NCBI GenBank assembly: GCA_964352615.1
Contig: CAYGSG010000004.1
Span: 5,522 to 69,521, forward strand
Source of the DNA: OFTM382 sp964352615
GTDB taxonomy: Bacteria > Planctomycetota > Phycisphaerae > Phycisphaerales > UBA1924
Direction of reading: 5' to 3'
Length of the DNA stretch: 64,000 nucleotides
Position numbers and translations under genes: made by a program
Notes under the pieces: generated by a model
The model's input: only the letters and a program-made list of their open reading frames with translations
The model's database searches: none
Told to the model about the DNA's origin: nothing
In this document: piece after piece, positions 23,357 through 32,086 of the stretch
Layout: each line of letters starts with the position of its first letter
Position numbering within the stretch: position 1 is the stretch's first letter

Positions 23357-24264
23357 GGCGCGGGCTCGCTCGGTGGCTTGCCACCGTTCTCACCACCGGC
23401 GCGTGCTCCAAGAATCCAGTCCGCAGCGCGCTGGCCTGCCCCCGCAGCCTGGACGACGAGCTTCTTGTCGTCCGAGAGCCGCTTGCGCCACCCGTCGATG
23501 TACGCCGCGGACTGCTCGATGGTCGCCGGTCCGATGCCCGCTGCGGCCGCTAGGAACGCCGCGCCCATCTCGGCGACGAGTTCTTCTTTGGAATAGTCCG
23601 GCGATCCGAACGGCCTGGTCTCCGTGTCGAGCCCGCGCGCGAGCCGCGATGAGTGGCCGGTGGAATGCGCAAGCTCATGGAAGAACGTCGAGTAGTACGA
23701 GCCCGGCTCGACGAATCGTACGACCTCGGCCATGTGAACGGTGTCGGTCGACGGGCGGTAGAACGCCCTGCTCCCGCCGTAGACGACAGCCGGGCCGGCC
23801 CGATACTCGCGGATGATCCGCGCCGCTTCTTCGATCGGCTCGAACGGCTCTGTGTCCGGCTCGGGATCGTCGGCACCGGGAGCCTCGATCCCTTCGCACT
23901 GCTCGGCGTTGAAGACCCGGTAATGCCGCAGCACGGGGATCGTGACGGCTTCACCGCTGTCCTTGTCTTTGGTCGCGTACTGCTTCCAGAAGATCACGAG
24001 CGAGCTCTTTTCGCCCTTGCGGACATGGCCGCCCTTCTTGGCCGCCTGCTTGAACGTCAACCAGTACGGCGAGTCGTAGCCCTCGGCCCACGCGGTGACC
24101 GCGAGCAGAAAGACGTTGATCCCCCGGTAGTGCTTCTGTGATTCGAGGTTGGTCGGCATCTGTCCTGACGAGCCGCCCCTGATGGGATGCCTCCATGGCA
24201 CCGTGCCCTGGTCGAGGAGCTCGATGATCCGGTCCGTGACCGTCTGGTAGACATCCAGCGCCAT
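23353..24264 (-). CDS. ardC: ArdC-type antirestriction protein
   Basis: 303 residues. The N-terminal ssDNA-binding domain (VYQTVTDRIIELLDQGTVPWRHPI, NVFLLAVTAWAEGYDSPYWLTFKQAAKKGGHVRKGEKS) is followed by a zincin domain with FFHELAHSTGHSSRL (H196-E197-x-x-H200) and the matching YSKEELVAEMGAAFL glutamate. ArdC proteins protect incoming plasmid DNA from restriction during transfer. The middle gene of a three-gene minus-strand operon, 7 bases after the membrane protein stop. This agrees with the mobilisation genes further on. Confidence 0.93.
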   Translation of the reverse strand: MALDVYQTVTDRIIELLDQGTVPWRHPIRGGSSGQMPTNLESQKHYRGINVFLLAVTAWAEGYDSPYWLTFKQAAKKGGHVRKGEKSSLVIFWKQYATKDKDSGEAVTIPVLRHYRVFNAEQCEGIEAPGADDPEPDTEPFEPIEEAARIIREYRAGPAVVYGGSRAFYRPSTDTVHMAEVVRFVEPGSYYSTFFHELAHSTGHSSRLARGLDTETRPFGSPDYSKEELVAEMGAAFLAAAAGIGPATIEQSAAYIDGWRKRLSDDKKLVVQAAGAGQRAADWILGARAGGENGGKPPSEPAP

Positions 24265-24271
24265 CGACCAC

Positions 24272-24856
24272 CTACGACGCTGGCTTGGCTGGGTAGCGGT
24301 ACCGCGCCCAGCGGACCGTGACCCAGATGTGATGCATGACGATCAAGCCCAGGTAGACCACGTATCCAAGCTGAATCGGCCACGAATCAAGCAGCCCGAG
24401 GGCGATGAAGAAGCAGGCTCCAAGCAGGATGAGCGAGGCCAGCAGGACCGCGGAGACGGTCTCTGCCCCTGTCCTCCCCCCTACTGCCCGGCCGCGGCTC
24501 GGGTGAGTCGACTGGAACCGCATCAGATCGCACGCAGCAAGCCCGTTGACGTCACGCTCGATCTGCTCGATCCGCCTGATCGCATCCTCGAACGAGCGGG
24601 CATGATTGATCGTGGTCCGCAGGAACCAGATCAGCGATGCAGGGATGACAGCCAGCAGCAACCACGCGGTGGTGTCCGGGACGATGGGAGCGCCGCCGAG
24701 AAACGCGACCAAGGCCGCTCCGGCTGCCGGCACCCTGCGATCGAGAGACGCCATCCGAAACTCGGCCAACGCGTACAACGCGCCGTACTCGGCAAGAAGC
24801 ACGTCGATGCGCTCGAGGGCAGTCAGCTGGGGATCGGAACGGGATGCTGGCGACAT
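24272..24856 (-). CDS. Predicted multi-pass membrane protein, first gene of the ArdC operon
   Basis: 194 residues from the ATG at 24856. Four hydrophobic segments: AAGAALVAFLGGAPIVP, TTAWLLLAVIPASLIWFL, SAVLLASLILLGACFFIALGLL and LGYVVYLGLIVMHHIWVTV, with a cytoplasmic helix (FEDAIRRIEQIERDVNGL) in the middle. Family unknown. It is probably co-transcribed with ardC and may act at the membrane during DNA entry, which is inference only. Confidence 0.7.
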   Translation of the reverse strand: MSPASRSDPQLTALERIDVLLAEYGALYALAEFRMASLDRRVPAAGAALVAFLGGAPIVPDTTAWLLLAVIPASLIWFLRTTINHARSFEDAIRRIEQIERDVNGLAACDLMRFQSTHPSRGRAVGGRTGAETVSAVLLASLILLGACFFIALGLLDSWPIQLGYVVYLGLIVMHHIWVTVRWARYRYPAKPAS

Positions 24857-25112
24857 CCTCAACCGGTAGCACATTCTCCGAACATCTGTAAAGCACTGTG
24901 GCATTCAAGCGTATGAACGGGAACCGAGAGCAGCGGGCAGCAAAGGCCCACCTGTGCCCATCGCGAGTTCTGGAATCCACGACGGATGTGCTGCGAATGC
25001 CCTTGACTCGCAATTCCCAGATAGAACTTACAACGCGGCATAATGAGCAGGGGTTTGGGCCTGCCTTTCTCGGCCTGTTCTGACGATGAGCCCGTAGACC
25101 AAGGAGCGCCCG

Positions 25113-25331
25113 ATGGGTGAAGCAGGCAGGGACGCCTTGCGGATGGGCTTCGGCCGCACGGTCATGCTCGAGTCTCACGGGGCAACCATCAGTTCGGACG
25201 CCAACCGGGCCGCCGAGGTCGAAGGAGTGCCGCCTTTTCCGTTGATCGCGCCGATTCGCCCGCGAGACTTGATTCCGTATAGCATGGACCACAGCCTTGG
25301 ATACACGGCATTCCGTTCAATCAACTGTTAG
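25113..25331 (+). pseudogene. Possible transposase remnant (IS1380-like head)
   Basis: The frame at the start (DALRMGFGRTVMLESHGATISSDA) resembles the N-terminal part of IS1380-type transposases (…LEFHG…SDAG…). The resemblance stops after about 35 residues. The rest has no transposase character. No inverted repeats were found. The call is weak. Confidence 0.3.
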
Positions 25332-25364
25332 CCTGCCGGATCTCGACGTGGAGTTGAACGCACG

Positions 25365-26471
25365 ATGACCGAACACAGTCCGCAAGAGTTTGCCACGGCC
25401 CTGGGCGCCAAGCTGGCGACGCGATCCCGGCATGTCTGTGCATTCCTTGGCGCGGGTGCGTCGAAAGCGTGCGGGCTGCCTGACGTAAAGGGCCTTGAAG
25501 CCAAAGTCCAAGAAAAATTGATAGGTGATGACAAAGCCGCCTTCATGCGTTTGCTCGCAGGGCGCAACATCGAGCAGGTGCTCAGCCGCCTCCGTCGAAT
25601 TTCGGGTTTGGTCACTGGCCGTGAGAAGGTCGACAAATTGACTGCGCCCCAGGCGGAGGCCCTCGACAAGTCTGTTTGCGCAGCAATTGTCAGCGCGCTT
25701 GACATTGGGACCGCGACTCTCGCACCAATGAGCAATCTCGCGGCGTGGGCTGCCCGAGCCGACTATCGCTATCCCCTTGAGATATTCACCGTCAACTACG
25801 ACCTGCTCTTGGAAACGGCACTTGAGGAGCACGGGGTTCCTTATTTCGACGGCTTCGTGGGAAACCTGCGGGCGAGGTTCCGCACGGACCTAGTCGAAGC
25901 TCCACTCGGAGACGCGGGCGGCTATGTGGCTTCGCGGTTCGTCCGGCTATGGAAGCTCCATGGCTCCGTCAACTGGGTGCGCTCGGTAAAGAACGAGATC
26001 GTGCGCACGGGCCAACCCGCAAAGGATCTTCCTGCCGCAATCTACCCATCCGATGCCAAGTATGAAGAGTCACGACGTTTTCCGTTCCTCGTGCTCCAGG
26101 ACAGATTGCGGCGCGCTCTGCATCAGCCCGAAACGATCGTCCTTGTTTCCGGTTTCTCTTTCGCAGACGCCCACTTGAACGAGATGCTGTTCGACGCAGC
26201 GATCCGGCGCGAACGTTCTGAGTTCATCGTGTTCACCTACGACAACATCAGCAATGACTTATCCGAGCGTGCTACACGGTCACCGAACATTCAGATTATT
26301 GGTAGAACAGAGGCAGTGCTCGGCGGAGTGCGCTGCAACTGGAAGGCGCCGGCGGATGACATCCCGAACCTCTGGGAAGGTGGGAAGCTAGCGTTGCCGG
26401 ACTTTACTCACTTGGCGTCGTATCTCGCGCGAAGCAGTGCGCAGGACGGAGAAGCGTACGGCGATGCCTGA
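25365..26471 (+). CDS. SIR2-family NADase-type defence protein
   Basis: 368 residues. SIR2 motifs: HVCAFLGAGASKACGLPD (Gly-rich loop, 27-33), LEIFTVNYDLLLE (asparagine at about 143) and LWKLHGSVNW (catalytic-type histidine near 199). GFSFADAHLNEMLFDA is the usual C-terminal NAD-side segment. In SIR2-HerA systems the SIR2 protein depletes NAD or cleaves DNA when phage infection is sensed, in a complex with a HerA ring. The stop overlaps the start of the HerA gene by 8 bases, so they are translationally coupled. GGAG lies 12 bases upstream of the ATG. Confidence 0.92.
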   Translation: MTEHSPQEFATALGAKLATRSRHVCAFLGAGASKACGLPDVKGLEAKVQEKLIGDDKAAFMRLLAGRNIEQVLSRLRRISGLVTGREKVDKLTAPQAEALDKSVCAAIVSALDIGTATLAPMSNLAAWAARADYRYPLEIFTVNYDLLLETALEEHGVPYFDGFVGNLRARFRTDLVEAPLGDAGGYVASRFVRLWKLHGSVNWVRSVKNEIVRTGQPAKDLPAAIYPSDAKYEESRRFPFLVLQDRLRRALHQPETIVLVSGFSFADAHLNEMLFDAAIRRERSEFIVFTYDNISNDLSERATRSPNIQIIGRTEAVLGGVRCNWKAPADDIPNLWEGGKLALPDFTHLASYLARSSAQDGEAYGDA

Positions 26472-28218
26472 GCGAGACCCAACCTGTATCGGCAGAGTTC
26501 GGCATGTTATGGGCGCGTCGGTGACTGTCGCACTCGATCCTGACCTCGCAGGCGTTGCGCCGATCTACCGGGGTCGGCTCTTGCCCGTGGGCCAAATCGG
26601 ATCGCTCGTTCTTATCCCGCAAGGTCTCGTTGATCTTGTCGCCACCGTGAATCTCGTGGGGATTGCGGAACTCTCTGGGCGGTTGTCGCCTGCAGATTCC
26701 GTACAACGCGATGAGCGGTGGCTGCAAGTACAGTTGCTTGGAGAGATTCACCGCGGTTCTGGTGAGTTCAGACGGGGCGTTGGTACGTACCCGGGCCTTG
26801 ATGATCCGGTTCACTTCGCGACGCCTCAGCAGCTCAAGTCAGTGTTTCCAGCTCCGGACGAGAAGCACCTGCGCCTCGGCCGGTTGGCGGCGGCTGAAGA
26901 CGTTCCCGTCGCTCTGGATGCATCGCGCTTCGTGGTGAGGCATTCGGCGGTCGTTGGGTCGACGGGTTCGGGAAAGACGAGTGCGGTCGCCTCGATCCTT
27001 CAGAACTTCGTGAACGGTGGTTGGAAAGCGGCCAACATCGTGGTTATTGACCCGCACGGTGAGTATTCGGCCGCAATGAGCGGCCGCGCTTCTGTGCGAA
27101 GCGTGCTGGCGCAGGAGGAAGGCAAGCGTCTCCGAGTTCCCTACTGGGCTTTGCCCACGCTCGATATCCTGCGGATCTTCGCAGGAGGGACTGGCGGGGC
27201 GACATTTAGCAATCGGTTCGCGGAGCTCGTGACGAAGGCGCGGCAGGACTTCGCGGAGTCGGCCGACTGGTTGACCAACGATCCAACGACGGTGACTGCC
27301 GACACGCCGATCCCGTTTGACATCCGCCCGATCTGGCATCAACTCGACCGAGAGAATCGTGAGACTAGAGAAACCAAGGCGGCCCCGGATAGTGCCTGTC
27401 TGATCGAGGGGGGCAGTGCGGCGGAGCTGAAATCTGCATGGTTCCAACCGTACGGGCCTGGTGGCACTCCGCCGCACAAGGGGCCGATGCATGGCATATA
27501 CGGGACGAGCCCTGATCTGCTTCGCCTAGGTTTGCTCGACCCTCGGCTACGGTTCTTCCAGGCGCCGCAGGGCGACTTGGCTGGTCCTGACCCGCTTGTC
27601 GGCGTCATGCAGGATTGGCTCGGCGGTGACAAACCCGTCTCCGTGCTGGACTTCAACGGCGTGCCCACCGATGCAGCCGATGCCGCAATTGGTGTTGTGC
27701 TCAATCTCCTTCTTGAGGTTGCGCTCCGTTGCGAAGTCGCGGGAGAAGGCATCGGGCGTCCAAACCCTGTGCTCCTGGTTCTTGAGGAAGCTCATCGGTA
27801 TCTCGGCGAGGGGGCGAGTGCGCTGACTCGCAATTCGGCCAATCGAATCGCACGTGAGGGCCGCAAGTATGGGATCGGACTCTTGCTGGTAACGCAACGG
27901 CCCACGGAGCTTCCCAAGACTGCACTTTCGCAATGCGGCACCATAGTCGCCCTCAGGTTGTCGAATTCGGAGGATCAGGGCGCAATCAAAACGGCGCTTC
28001 CGGACGCAATCTCGGGCCTCGCAGCCGTCCTGCCTTCACTCCGAACACACGAGGCGATTATTAGCGGTGAGTCCTTGGTTCTGCCGGCTCGAACCATCTT
28101 GGATTTACCTGATCCCTGGCCGAGCGCCCAGGACCCGTCATTGAAACCCTGGCGAGAAGACCCGAAGATCCCAAACGTCAAACCCGCTCTGAAAGCGTGG
28201 CGTGATACTTATGAGTAA
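26464..28218 (+). CDS. HerA-type AAA ATPase/helicase of a SIR2-HerA system
   Basis: 584 residues from the ATG at 26464, which overlaps the SIR2 stop. A HAS-barrel-like head (IGRVRHVMGASVTVALDP) is followed by the ATPase core: Walker A GSTGSGKTS (165-173), DPHGEYSAA, Walker B VLLVLEEAHRYL (about 435) and the sensor/arginine region TQRPTELPKTALSQCGT. Hexameric HerA partners with SIR2 in antiphage complexes. The overlap of genes and the KTSC gene directly behind argue for one operon. Confidence 0.93.
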   Translation: MPERDPTCIGRVRHVMGASVTVALDPDLAGVAPIYRGRLLPVGQIGSLVLIPQGLVDLVATVNLVGIAELSGRLSPADSVQRDERWLQVQLLGEIHRGSGEFRRGVGTYPGLDDPVHFATPQQLKSVFPAPDEKHLRLGRLAAAEDVPVALDASRFVVRHSAVVGSTGSGKTSAVASILQNFVNGGWKAANIVVIDPHGEYSAAMSGRASVRSVLAQEEGKRLRVPYWALPTLDILRIFAGGTGGATFSNRFAELVTKARQDFAESADWLTNDPTTVTADTPIPFDIRPIWHQLDRENRETRETKAAPDSACLIEGGSAAELKSAWFQPYGPGGTPPHKGPMHGIYGTSPDLLRLGLLDPRLRFFQAPQGDLAGPDPLVGVMQDWLGGDKPVSVLDFNGVPTDAADAAIGVVLNLLLEVALRCEVAGEGIGRPNPVLLVLEEAHRYLGEGASALTRNSANRIAREGRKYGIGLLLVTQRPTELPKTALSQCGTIVALRLSNSEDQGAIKTALPDAISGLAAVLPSLRTHEAIISGESLVLPARTILDLPDPWPSAQDPSLKPWREDPKIPNVKPALKAWRDTYE

Positions 28219-28227
28219 GGTGCGAGT

Positions 28228-28449
28228 ATGATCGAATGGATGCCCGTCAGCGGTTCACGTCGTATTGTGGCGGAGGCGTACGACGAGGACGCTGAGCGGA
28301 TTTACGTCAGGTTTCCCAATGGCGTGGAGTGGTGGTATGCGGCCTGTCCAAGCAATGTTTGGGACGAGTTCAAGGCGCCCGGACAATCTCGTGGGCAATA
28401 CATCCACAGAGTTCTGAACCACAAACCAAACGGACGACACGCAGGCTAA
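28228..28449 (+). CDS. KTSC-domain small protein
   Basis: 73 residues. It matches the KTSC pattern: VSGSRRIVAEAYDEDAERIYVRFPNGVEWWYAACPSNVWDEFKAP then SRGQYIHRVL. KTSC domains are found in proteins of unclear function, sometimes next to lysyl-tRNA-synthetase-like and nucleic-acid genes. It starts 9 bases after the HerA stop, so a third gene of the SIR2-HerA operon is likely. Confidence 0.75.
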   Translation: MIEWMPVSGSRRIVAEAYDEDAERIYVRFPNGVEWWYAACPSNVWDEFKAPGQSRGQYIHRVLNHKPNGRHAG

Positions 28450-28916
28450 CAAGCCGAGCAGTGGATCAAGCAGGGCAAGAACGCGGTGCGATGGACTCGG
28501 CTGGCGGCGATGCGTTGGTGAGCTTGGGTGACTTCCTCGTGCTCCTCGGGCTTGTCGGTCCTTGCCCGTGAGCCGATAAGGCCGACAAACGAAGTTGAGG
28601 ACTTCGCACCCATGCGATGGAAGCCATGCCCGCGCGCCGCGTCGCATGCCACTCAGGCACGGATCAAGCGCTGACCTGCCTAGCAGGATCGTGGCAAGAG
28701 AGGCGCAACCCGGGGCATCCCCCCTATAGGGTCCCCATGTGCGTGCAACCACGAAGCCAAGGGCGTGGCGCACGGATTCGGCAGCTAGTGGTTGGGTACG
28801 CGATCCATGAGAGCGTTCGCCGTTGCCGATGCCTTCCATCAGAGCACCGACCAACTGCCAGAATACTCCTACGCGCGGCTTAGGTCCGGTGACCCGCTGA
28901 CACAGCCAAGCATAGC
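28450..28916. other. 467-base stretch without a convincing gene
   Basis: The frames that cross this stretch have low-complexity, arginine-rich translations on both strands and no ribosome sites. There is no RNA gene. The region separates the SIR2-HerA operon from the XRE gene. Confidence 0.4.
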
Positions 28917-29153
28917 TCAGCGCTCAATCTGTTTGATTGCCTGGCTGGGTTCAACCCCGCACGCCTGACACCACTGCACAAACTCGACCGGATCAATCCG
29001 CCGGTCGCCGTGCTCAACCTTGGCCACAAATGAGTGGGGCTTTCCCAGGAGCGCCGCGAGTGCCCGCTGGGAGAGCTCGGCCTCGTCCCGCATGGCCAGG
29101 AGGTGCTTGCAGAGCCTCCTGTAGGCGGGGTTGTGAAGGGGGCTTGTTCCCAT
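28917..29153 (-). CDS. XRE-family DNA-binding protein
   Basis: 78 residues. The helix-turn-helix is LSQRALAALLGKPHSFVAKVEHGDRRIDPVEFVQWCQACG, a complete XRE fold. Divergent from the cupin gene. A palindromic operator overlaps its start codon (29147-29163) and a second copy lies 20 bases further (29184-29202), consistent with an autorepressor that also controls the cupin gene. Confidence 0.85.
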   Translation of the reverse strand: MGTSPLHNPAYRRLCKHLLAMRDEAELSQRALAALLGKPHSFVAKVEHGDRRIDPVEFVQWCQACGVEPSQAIKQIER

Positions 29154-29202
29154 ATTAGGAGCAAGCTAGAGTCGGCTTGTGCGTGCTCCCGAAATGGGAG
29201 CA
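29147..29202. promoter_or_regulatory. Pair of operator-like sites between XRE and cupin genes
   Basis: Two copies of a common sequence. Read on the minus strand, the first is TGCTCCTAATATGGGAA (29147-29163). The second, on the plus strand, is TGCTCCCGAAATGGGAG (29184-29200), which extends to a 12-base-armed hairpin with GTGCGTGCTCCC and GGGAGCACGCAC. They match at 13 of 17 positions. The first overlaps the XRE start codon. Confidence 0.55.
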
Positions 29203-29221
29203 CGCACTGGAGGCCGATCAG

Positions 29222-29893
29222 ATGCGCCGACCCCCTCAGAGCCAACCCGTACTCCGCCCCCCCACTTCCGTCACAGCCGATAGCGTCCTCGCTGGCCTCG
29301 TGTCCATGGCAGACGACTGCGTGCGTGGACTGGATACCGGCTCGGCGCGCGTGGGCCGTCTCCGCGGCACGGGCCCTGGCGTGTCGTTCACGCGCCAGAT
29401 CGAGGTCCTGGAGCGCGAGCACCCTCGCGAGCTGGCGTTCCCGTTCGAGGGGTCGGACCGGGTCGGCGGCGCCTGCTGGTCGGGCCCCGAGCTGCTCGGC
29501 CCCTCGTGCGACGCGGCCGTGGCCAAGCTGCAATGGCGGGATGGGGCCGGGGATCTCCCCATGCACGTCCACGAGCACTCGGACCGGTGCATCGTCGTGC
29601 TTGAAGGCAGAGGCTTCTTCCACGTCTCACAGCAGGGACTCCCCCACTTCGATGGGACCCAGGTCAGGACGATCGCGGCCCGCCAGCACGACGTGTTCGT
29701 GTTCACCCGGGGGGTGGTGCACACCTTCAGCACCTCAGGCTCACCGATGACCCTGATCTCGGTGCAGCTGCCGTTCCTGGCGTTCGACGACCCCCGCCAG
29801 TACACGCTGCCGCGTGTGCGCTGGACAGCGCAGGAGAGCCTCCGGGGCGATGGCGAGATCGCCGTCGGAGGCTGGGAACAGCTGGTCGGCTAA
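29222..29893 (+). CDS. Cupin-domain protein
   Basis: 223 residues from the ATG at 29222, with GGAGG 8 bases upstream. The cupin core is MHVHEHSDRCIVVLEGRGFFHVS (two histidines and a glutamate as metal ligands), with the second motif VFVFTRGVVHTFSTSG. The N-terminal part (about 90 residues) is extra and unrecognised. Cupin families range from sugar isomerases to transcription factors; the substrate cannot be told from sequence. It is probably regulated with the divergent XRE gene. Confidence 0.8.
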   Translation: MRRPPQSQPVLRPPTSVTADSVLAGLVSMADDCVRGLDTGSARVGRLRGTGPGVSFTRQIEVLEREHPRELAFPFEGSDRVGGACWSGPELLGPSCDAAVAKLQWRDGAGDLPMHVHEHSDRCIVVLEGRGFFHVSQQGLPHFDGTQVRTIAARQHDVFVFTRGVVHTFSTSGSPMTLISVQLPFLAFDDPRQYTLPRVRWTAQESLRGDGEIAVGGWEQLVG

Positions 29894-30110
29894 CGGGTCA
29901 CCGCAGCGCAAGACCGGTCCACTGGCGCTCCAGTCACACATCGTCGCATGCGCTCGTGTGGCACTTTGATGCTTCAGTCTTGCACCATTTTGAGCGGGCG
30001 GTTACCTTCTGCGATATGAAGGATAGCCAGATGTGTTTTTGTGGTACAAAAACTACCGCTACGCGGCCACCTACGGTGGTCTGGCCAACGCGTCGCCGTT
30101 GGATCACGAC

Positions 30111-30222
30111 CAGGGTCACAGGGGGTCACCCCCTGCCCTGGACCCTGACCCCTTCCAGCACCCTTGAGCCGCGTTGGGCGCGGCAAGTGGTGCTGGAACA
30201 GGGGAGCCTTCGAGCTCCCCTG
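30111..30222 (+). other. oriT: Candidate origin of transfer (oriT): cluster of inverted repeats
   Basis: Three nested inverted repeats lie 54-165 bases before mobC. CAGGGGG (30119-30125) pairs with CCCCCTG (30129-30135). A long imperfect stem pairs CCCCTTCCAGCACC (30149-30162) with GGTGCTGGAACAGGGG (30189-30204), with GCCGCG (30168-30173) and CGCGGC (30179-30184) inside it. CAGGGGAGC (30199-30207) pairs with GCTCCCCTG (30214-30222). In mobilisable plasmids the nic site sits in such repeats next to mobC and the relaxase gene. The nic base cannot be placed. Confidence 0.55.
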
Positions 30223-30275
30223 GCACCCCATGACCAAGCCGTCTGAAACGCAGCGCAAAGAGGATCCGTTCAGAG

Positions 30276-30665
30276 ATGGCCCGCCCCGTCAAACAGCCCG
30301 GTGAACAACGCAGCGAGGTCGTCAGGCTCCGCCTGACGCTCGCTGAAGCCGAGCACGTGCGGGCTCAGGCCAGCGCGGCGTCGCAGTCTGTTTCGGAGTA
30401 CCTGCGGCGCCGGGCCATCGGCTACACGGTCCCCTCCCCCACCACTGTTCGCGGCGACCCGGCGCTGCTCAGTGAGCTCAACCGCATCGGCGTCAACGTC
30501 AATCAGCTCGCCAAGTCCGTCCACCTGGACCACAAGTTTGTGCGGCACTGGGAGGCGATCGCAGGCGAGCTCCGGCGGGTCATGGAGCTGGTGGCCCGAA
30601 CGCAGCATGACCTCGATCTGGACCCCGAGCTCGAAGCGGAACCTGACCTGGGGGCCGCTTCATGA
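30276..30665 (+). CDS. mobC: MobC-like relaxosome accessory protein
   Basis: 129 residues. The pattern is that of MobC: RSEVVRLRLTLAEAEHVRAQASAASQSVSEYLRRRAIG (ribbon-helix-helix) and ALLSELNRIGVNVNQLAKSVHLDHKF. It is expected to bind oriT and help the relaxase open it. The stop overlaps the relaxase start by 4 bases (translational coupling). Confidence 0.9.
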   Translation: MARPVKQPGEQRSEVVRLRLTLAEAEHVRAQASAASQSVSEYLRRRAIGYTVPSPTTVRGDPALLSELNRIGVNVNQLAKSVHLDHKFVRHWEAIAGELRRVMELVARTQHDLDLDPELEAEPDLGAAS

Positions 30666-32029
30666 TCCCCAAGATCCATGCCAAGGGCAGCTCGTTCAAG
30701 GGCGCGGCCCAGTACCTCCTCCACGACAAGGACCGGGCTGCGACATCGCAGCGCGTGGTCTCGGCCAAGACCCAGAACCTGTTCACGACGGACCCTCACA
30801 CCGCGTGGCGCGTGATGGCGGCCACCGCCCTCAACGCCCACCGGCTCAAGCAGCAAGCGGGCATCCCCAACACAGGCCGCAAGAGCCGCGACGTGGTCCT
30901 GCACGCCACGCTCTCATGGCACCCGGACGAAGCCGCCGGGCTCACCAAGAAAGAGATGCTCAGCGCGGCCCACAAGGCCACCAAGGCGCTGGGCGCCGAG
31001 GACCGCCAGGCCATCTGGGTCGTCCACGACGACGAGCCCCAGCCCCACATCCACCTGCTCATCAACCGGGTCTCCCCCACCGACGGCCGCATGCTGAGCT
31101 CCTCGAAGGAGAAGCTCAGGCTCAGCAAGTTCGCGCTCGACTATGAGCGCGATCGCGGCAAGATCCTCTGCGAGGAACGCGCCCTCAACTGGCAGGCCCG
31201 GGACCGGGGTGAGTTCACAAGGGGCAAGAGCGACAAGCCCCGGCACATCCTCGAGCTCGAAGCCGCCAACAGCAACAAACCGGGCTTTGACAAGACCAGA
31301 ATCGAGCAGAAGACACGCGATACCGCGCTGTCCAAGCGCTCCGGGCAGCTCCGTGATCGCCACGCACGCGCCATGCACGCGATCGACGAGCAGCACCGAA
31401 CCAAGCGAGCCGAGATCCGGTCTGCAGCCGCCAAGAAGGCCGTGCGCGCCCGCGACGAGGTGCGGTCGTCGTTCAAGGACGACTGGCGCGGGCTGATGCG
31501 CCGCCACGAGAGCGAACGCACCGCGTTCGAAGCCAATGAGAAGACAACGCTCGGCCGAGTGAGCAACGCCTTCAAGGCGCTTGACCTCCGCGCGATGCTC
31601 AGAGGGAACCGACCCGGCTCGGCGCTGCGGGAGGCGTACAACGTGTTCGCCTCAAGCGGTTCGAGAGCACGCGCTCTGATCTCGCGGCAGTCCGGAGAGG
31701 TCCGCAAGCTGGAATCAGAACAGAAAGCCGAGGAGCGCTCGGCAGTGCGCGGAGTCCGCGCCGGCATGAACAAGGACCTCCAGCATGAGGGCAATCGCTA
31801 CCTCGGCGAACGGGCCTCGGTCCTGCTCAAGCACCAACTCGAAATGGCCGGCAATCGGTCCGAGTGGCGCACCAGGTCTAAGCAGCGTAGAGAAGCGTTC
31901 GACAAGGTCCCCGGCTCGACGCGCGATGAGCGCTCACAGGACCGGGCGGCCGAGGTCCGGGCTATGGCCGCCAGGCACCGCCAGCGAGGCAAGCCGGGAC
32001 GGGGCGATGAACGCGAGCACGAGCGGTGA
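30662..32029 (+). CDS. mobA: Relaxase / mobilisation nuclease (MobA-like)
   Basis: 455 residues. Relaxase motifs: SFKGAAQYLLHD (residues 11-22), LHATLSWHPDEA (80-91) and the three-histidine motif HDDEPQPHIHLLIN (H122, H129, H131, N135). The nucleophile would be the Y18 of QYLLH. The C-terminal half is a long charged coiled-coil region (RDRHARAMHAIDEQHRTKRAEIRSAAAKKAV). The protein nicks oriT and carries the strand through a secretion channel. The active-site residues appear intact. Confidence 0.92.
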   Translation: MIPKIHAKGSSFKGAAQYLLHDKDRAATSQRVVSAKTQNLFTTDPHTAWRVMAATALNAHRLKQQAGIPNTGRKSRDVVLHATLSWHPDEAAGLTKKEMLSAAHKATKALGAEDRQAIWVVHDDEPQPHIHLLINRVSPTDGRMLSSSKEKLRLSKFALDYERDRGKILCEERALNWQARDRGEFTRGKSDKPRHILELEAANSNKPGFDKTRIEQKTRDTALSKRSGQLRDRHARAMHAIDEQHRTKRAEIRSAAAKKAVRARDEVRSSFKDDWRGLMRRHESERTAFEANEKTTLGRVSNAFKALDLRAMLRGNRPGSALREAYNVFASSGSRARALISRQSGEVRKLESEQKAEERSAVRGVRAGMNKDLQHEGNRYLGERASVLLKHQLEMAGNRSEWRTRSKQRREAFDKVPGSTRDERSQDRAAEVRAMAARHRQRGKPGRGDEREHER

Positions 32030-32086
32030 TCCCGCCAGCGGGATTTCGTATGGCTCTGCCCAACCGTTCGGTACACTGCATTCGCC

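Noticed and set aside
29152..29157. TAATAT as a -10 box for the XRE gene
   Set aside because: It overlaps the XRE start codon, so transcription from it would begin inside the coding region; the sequence is better explained as part of an operator.
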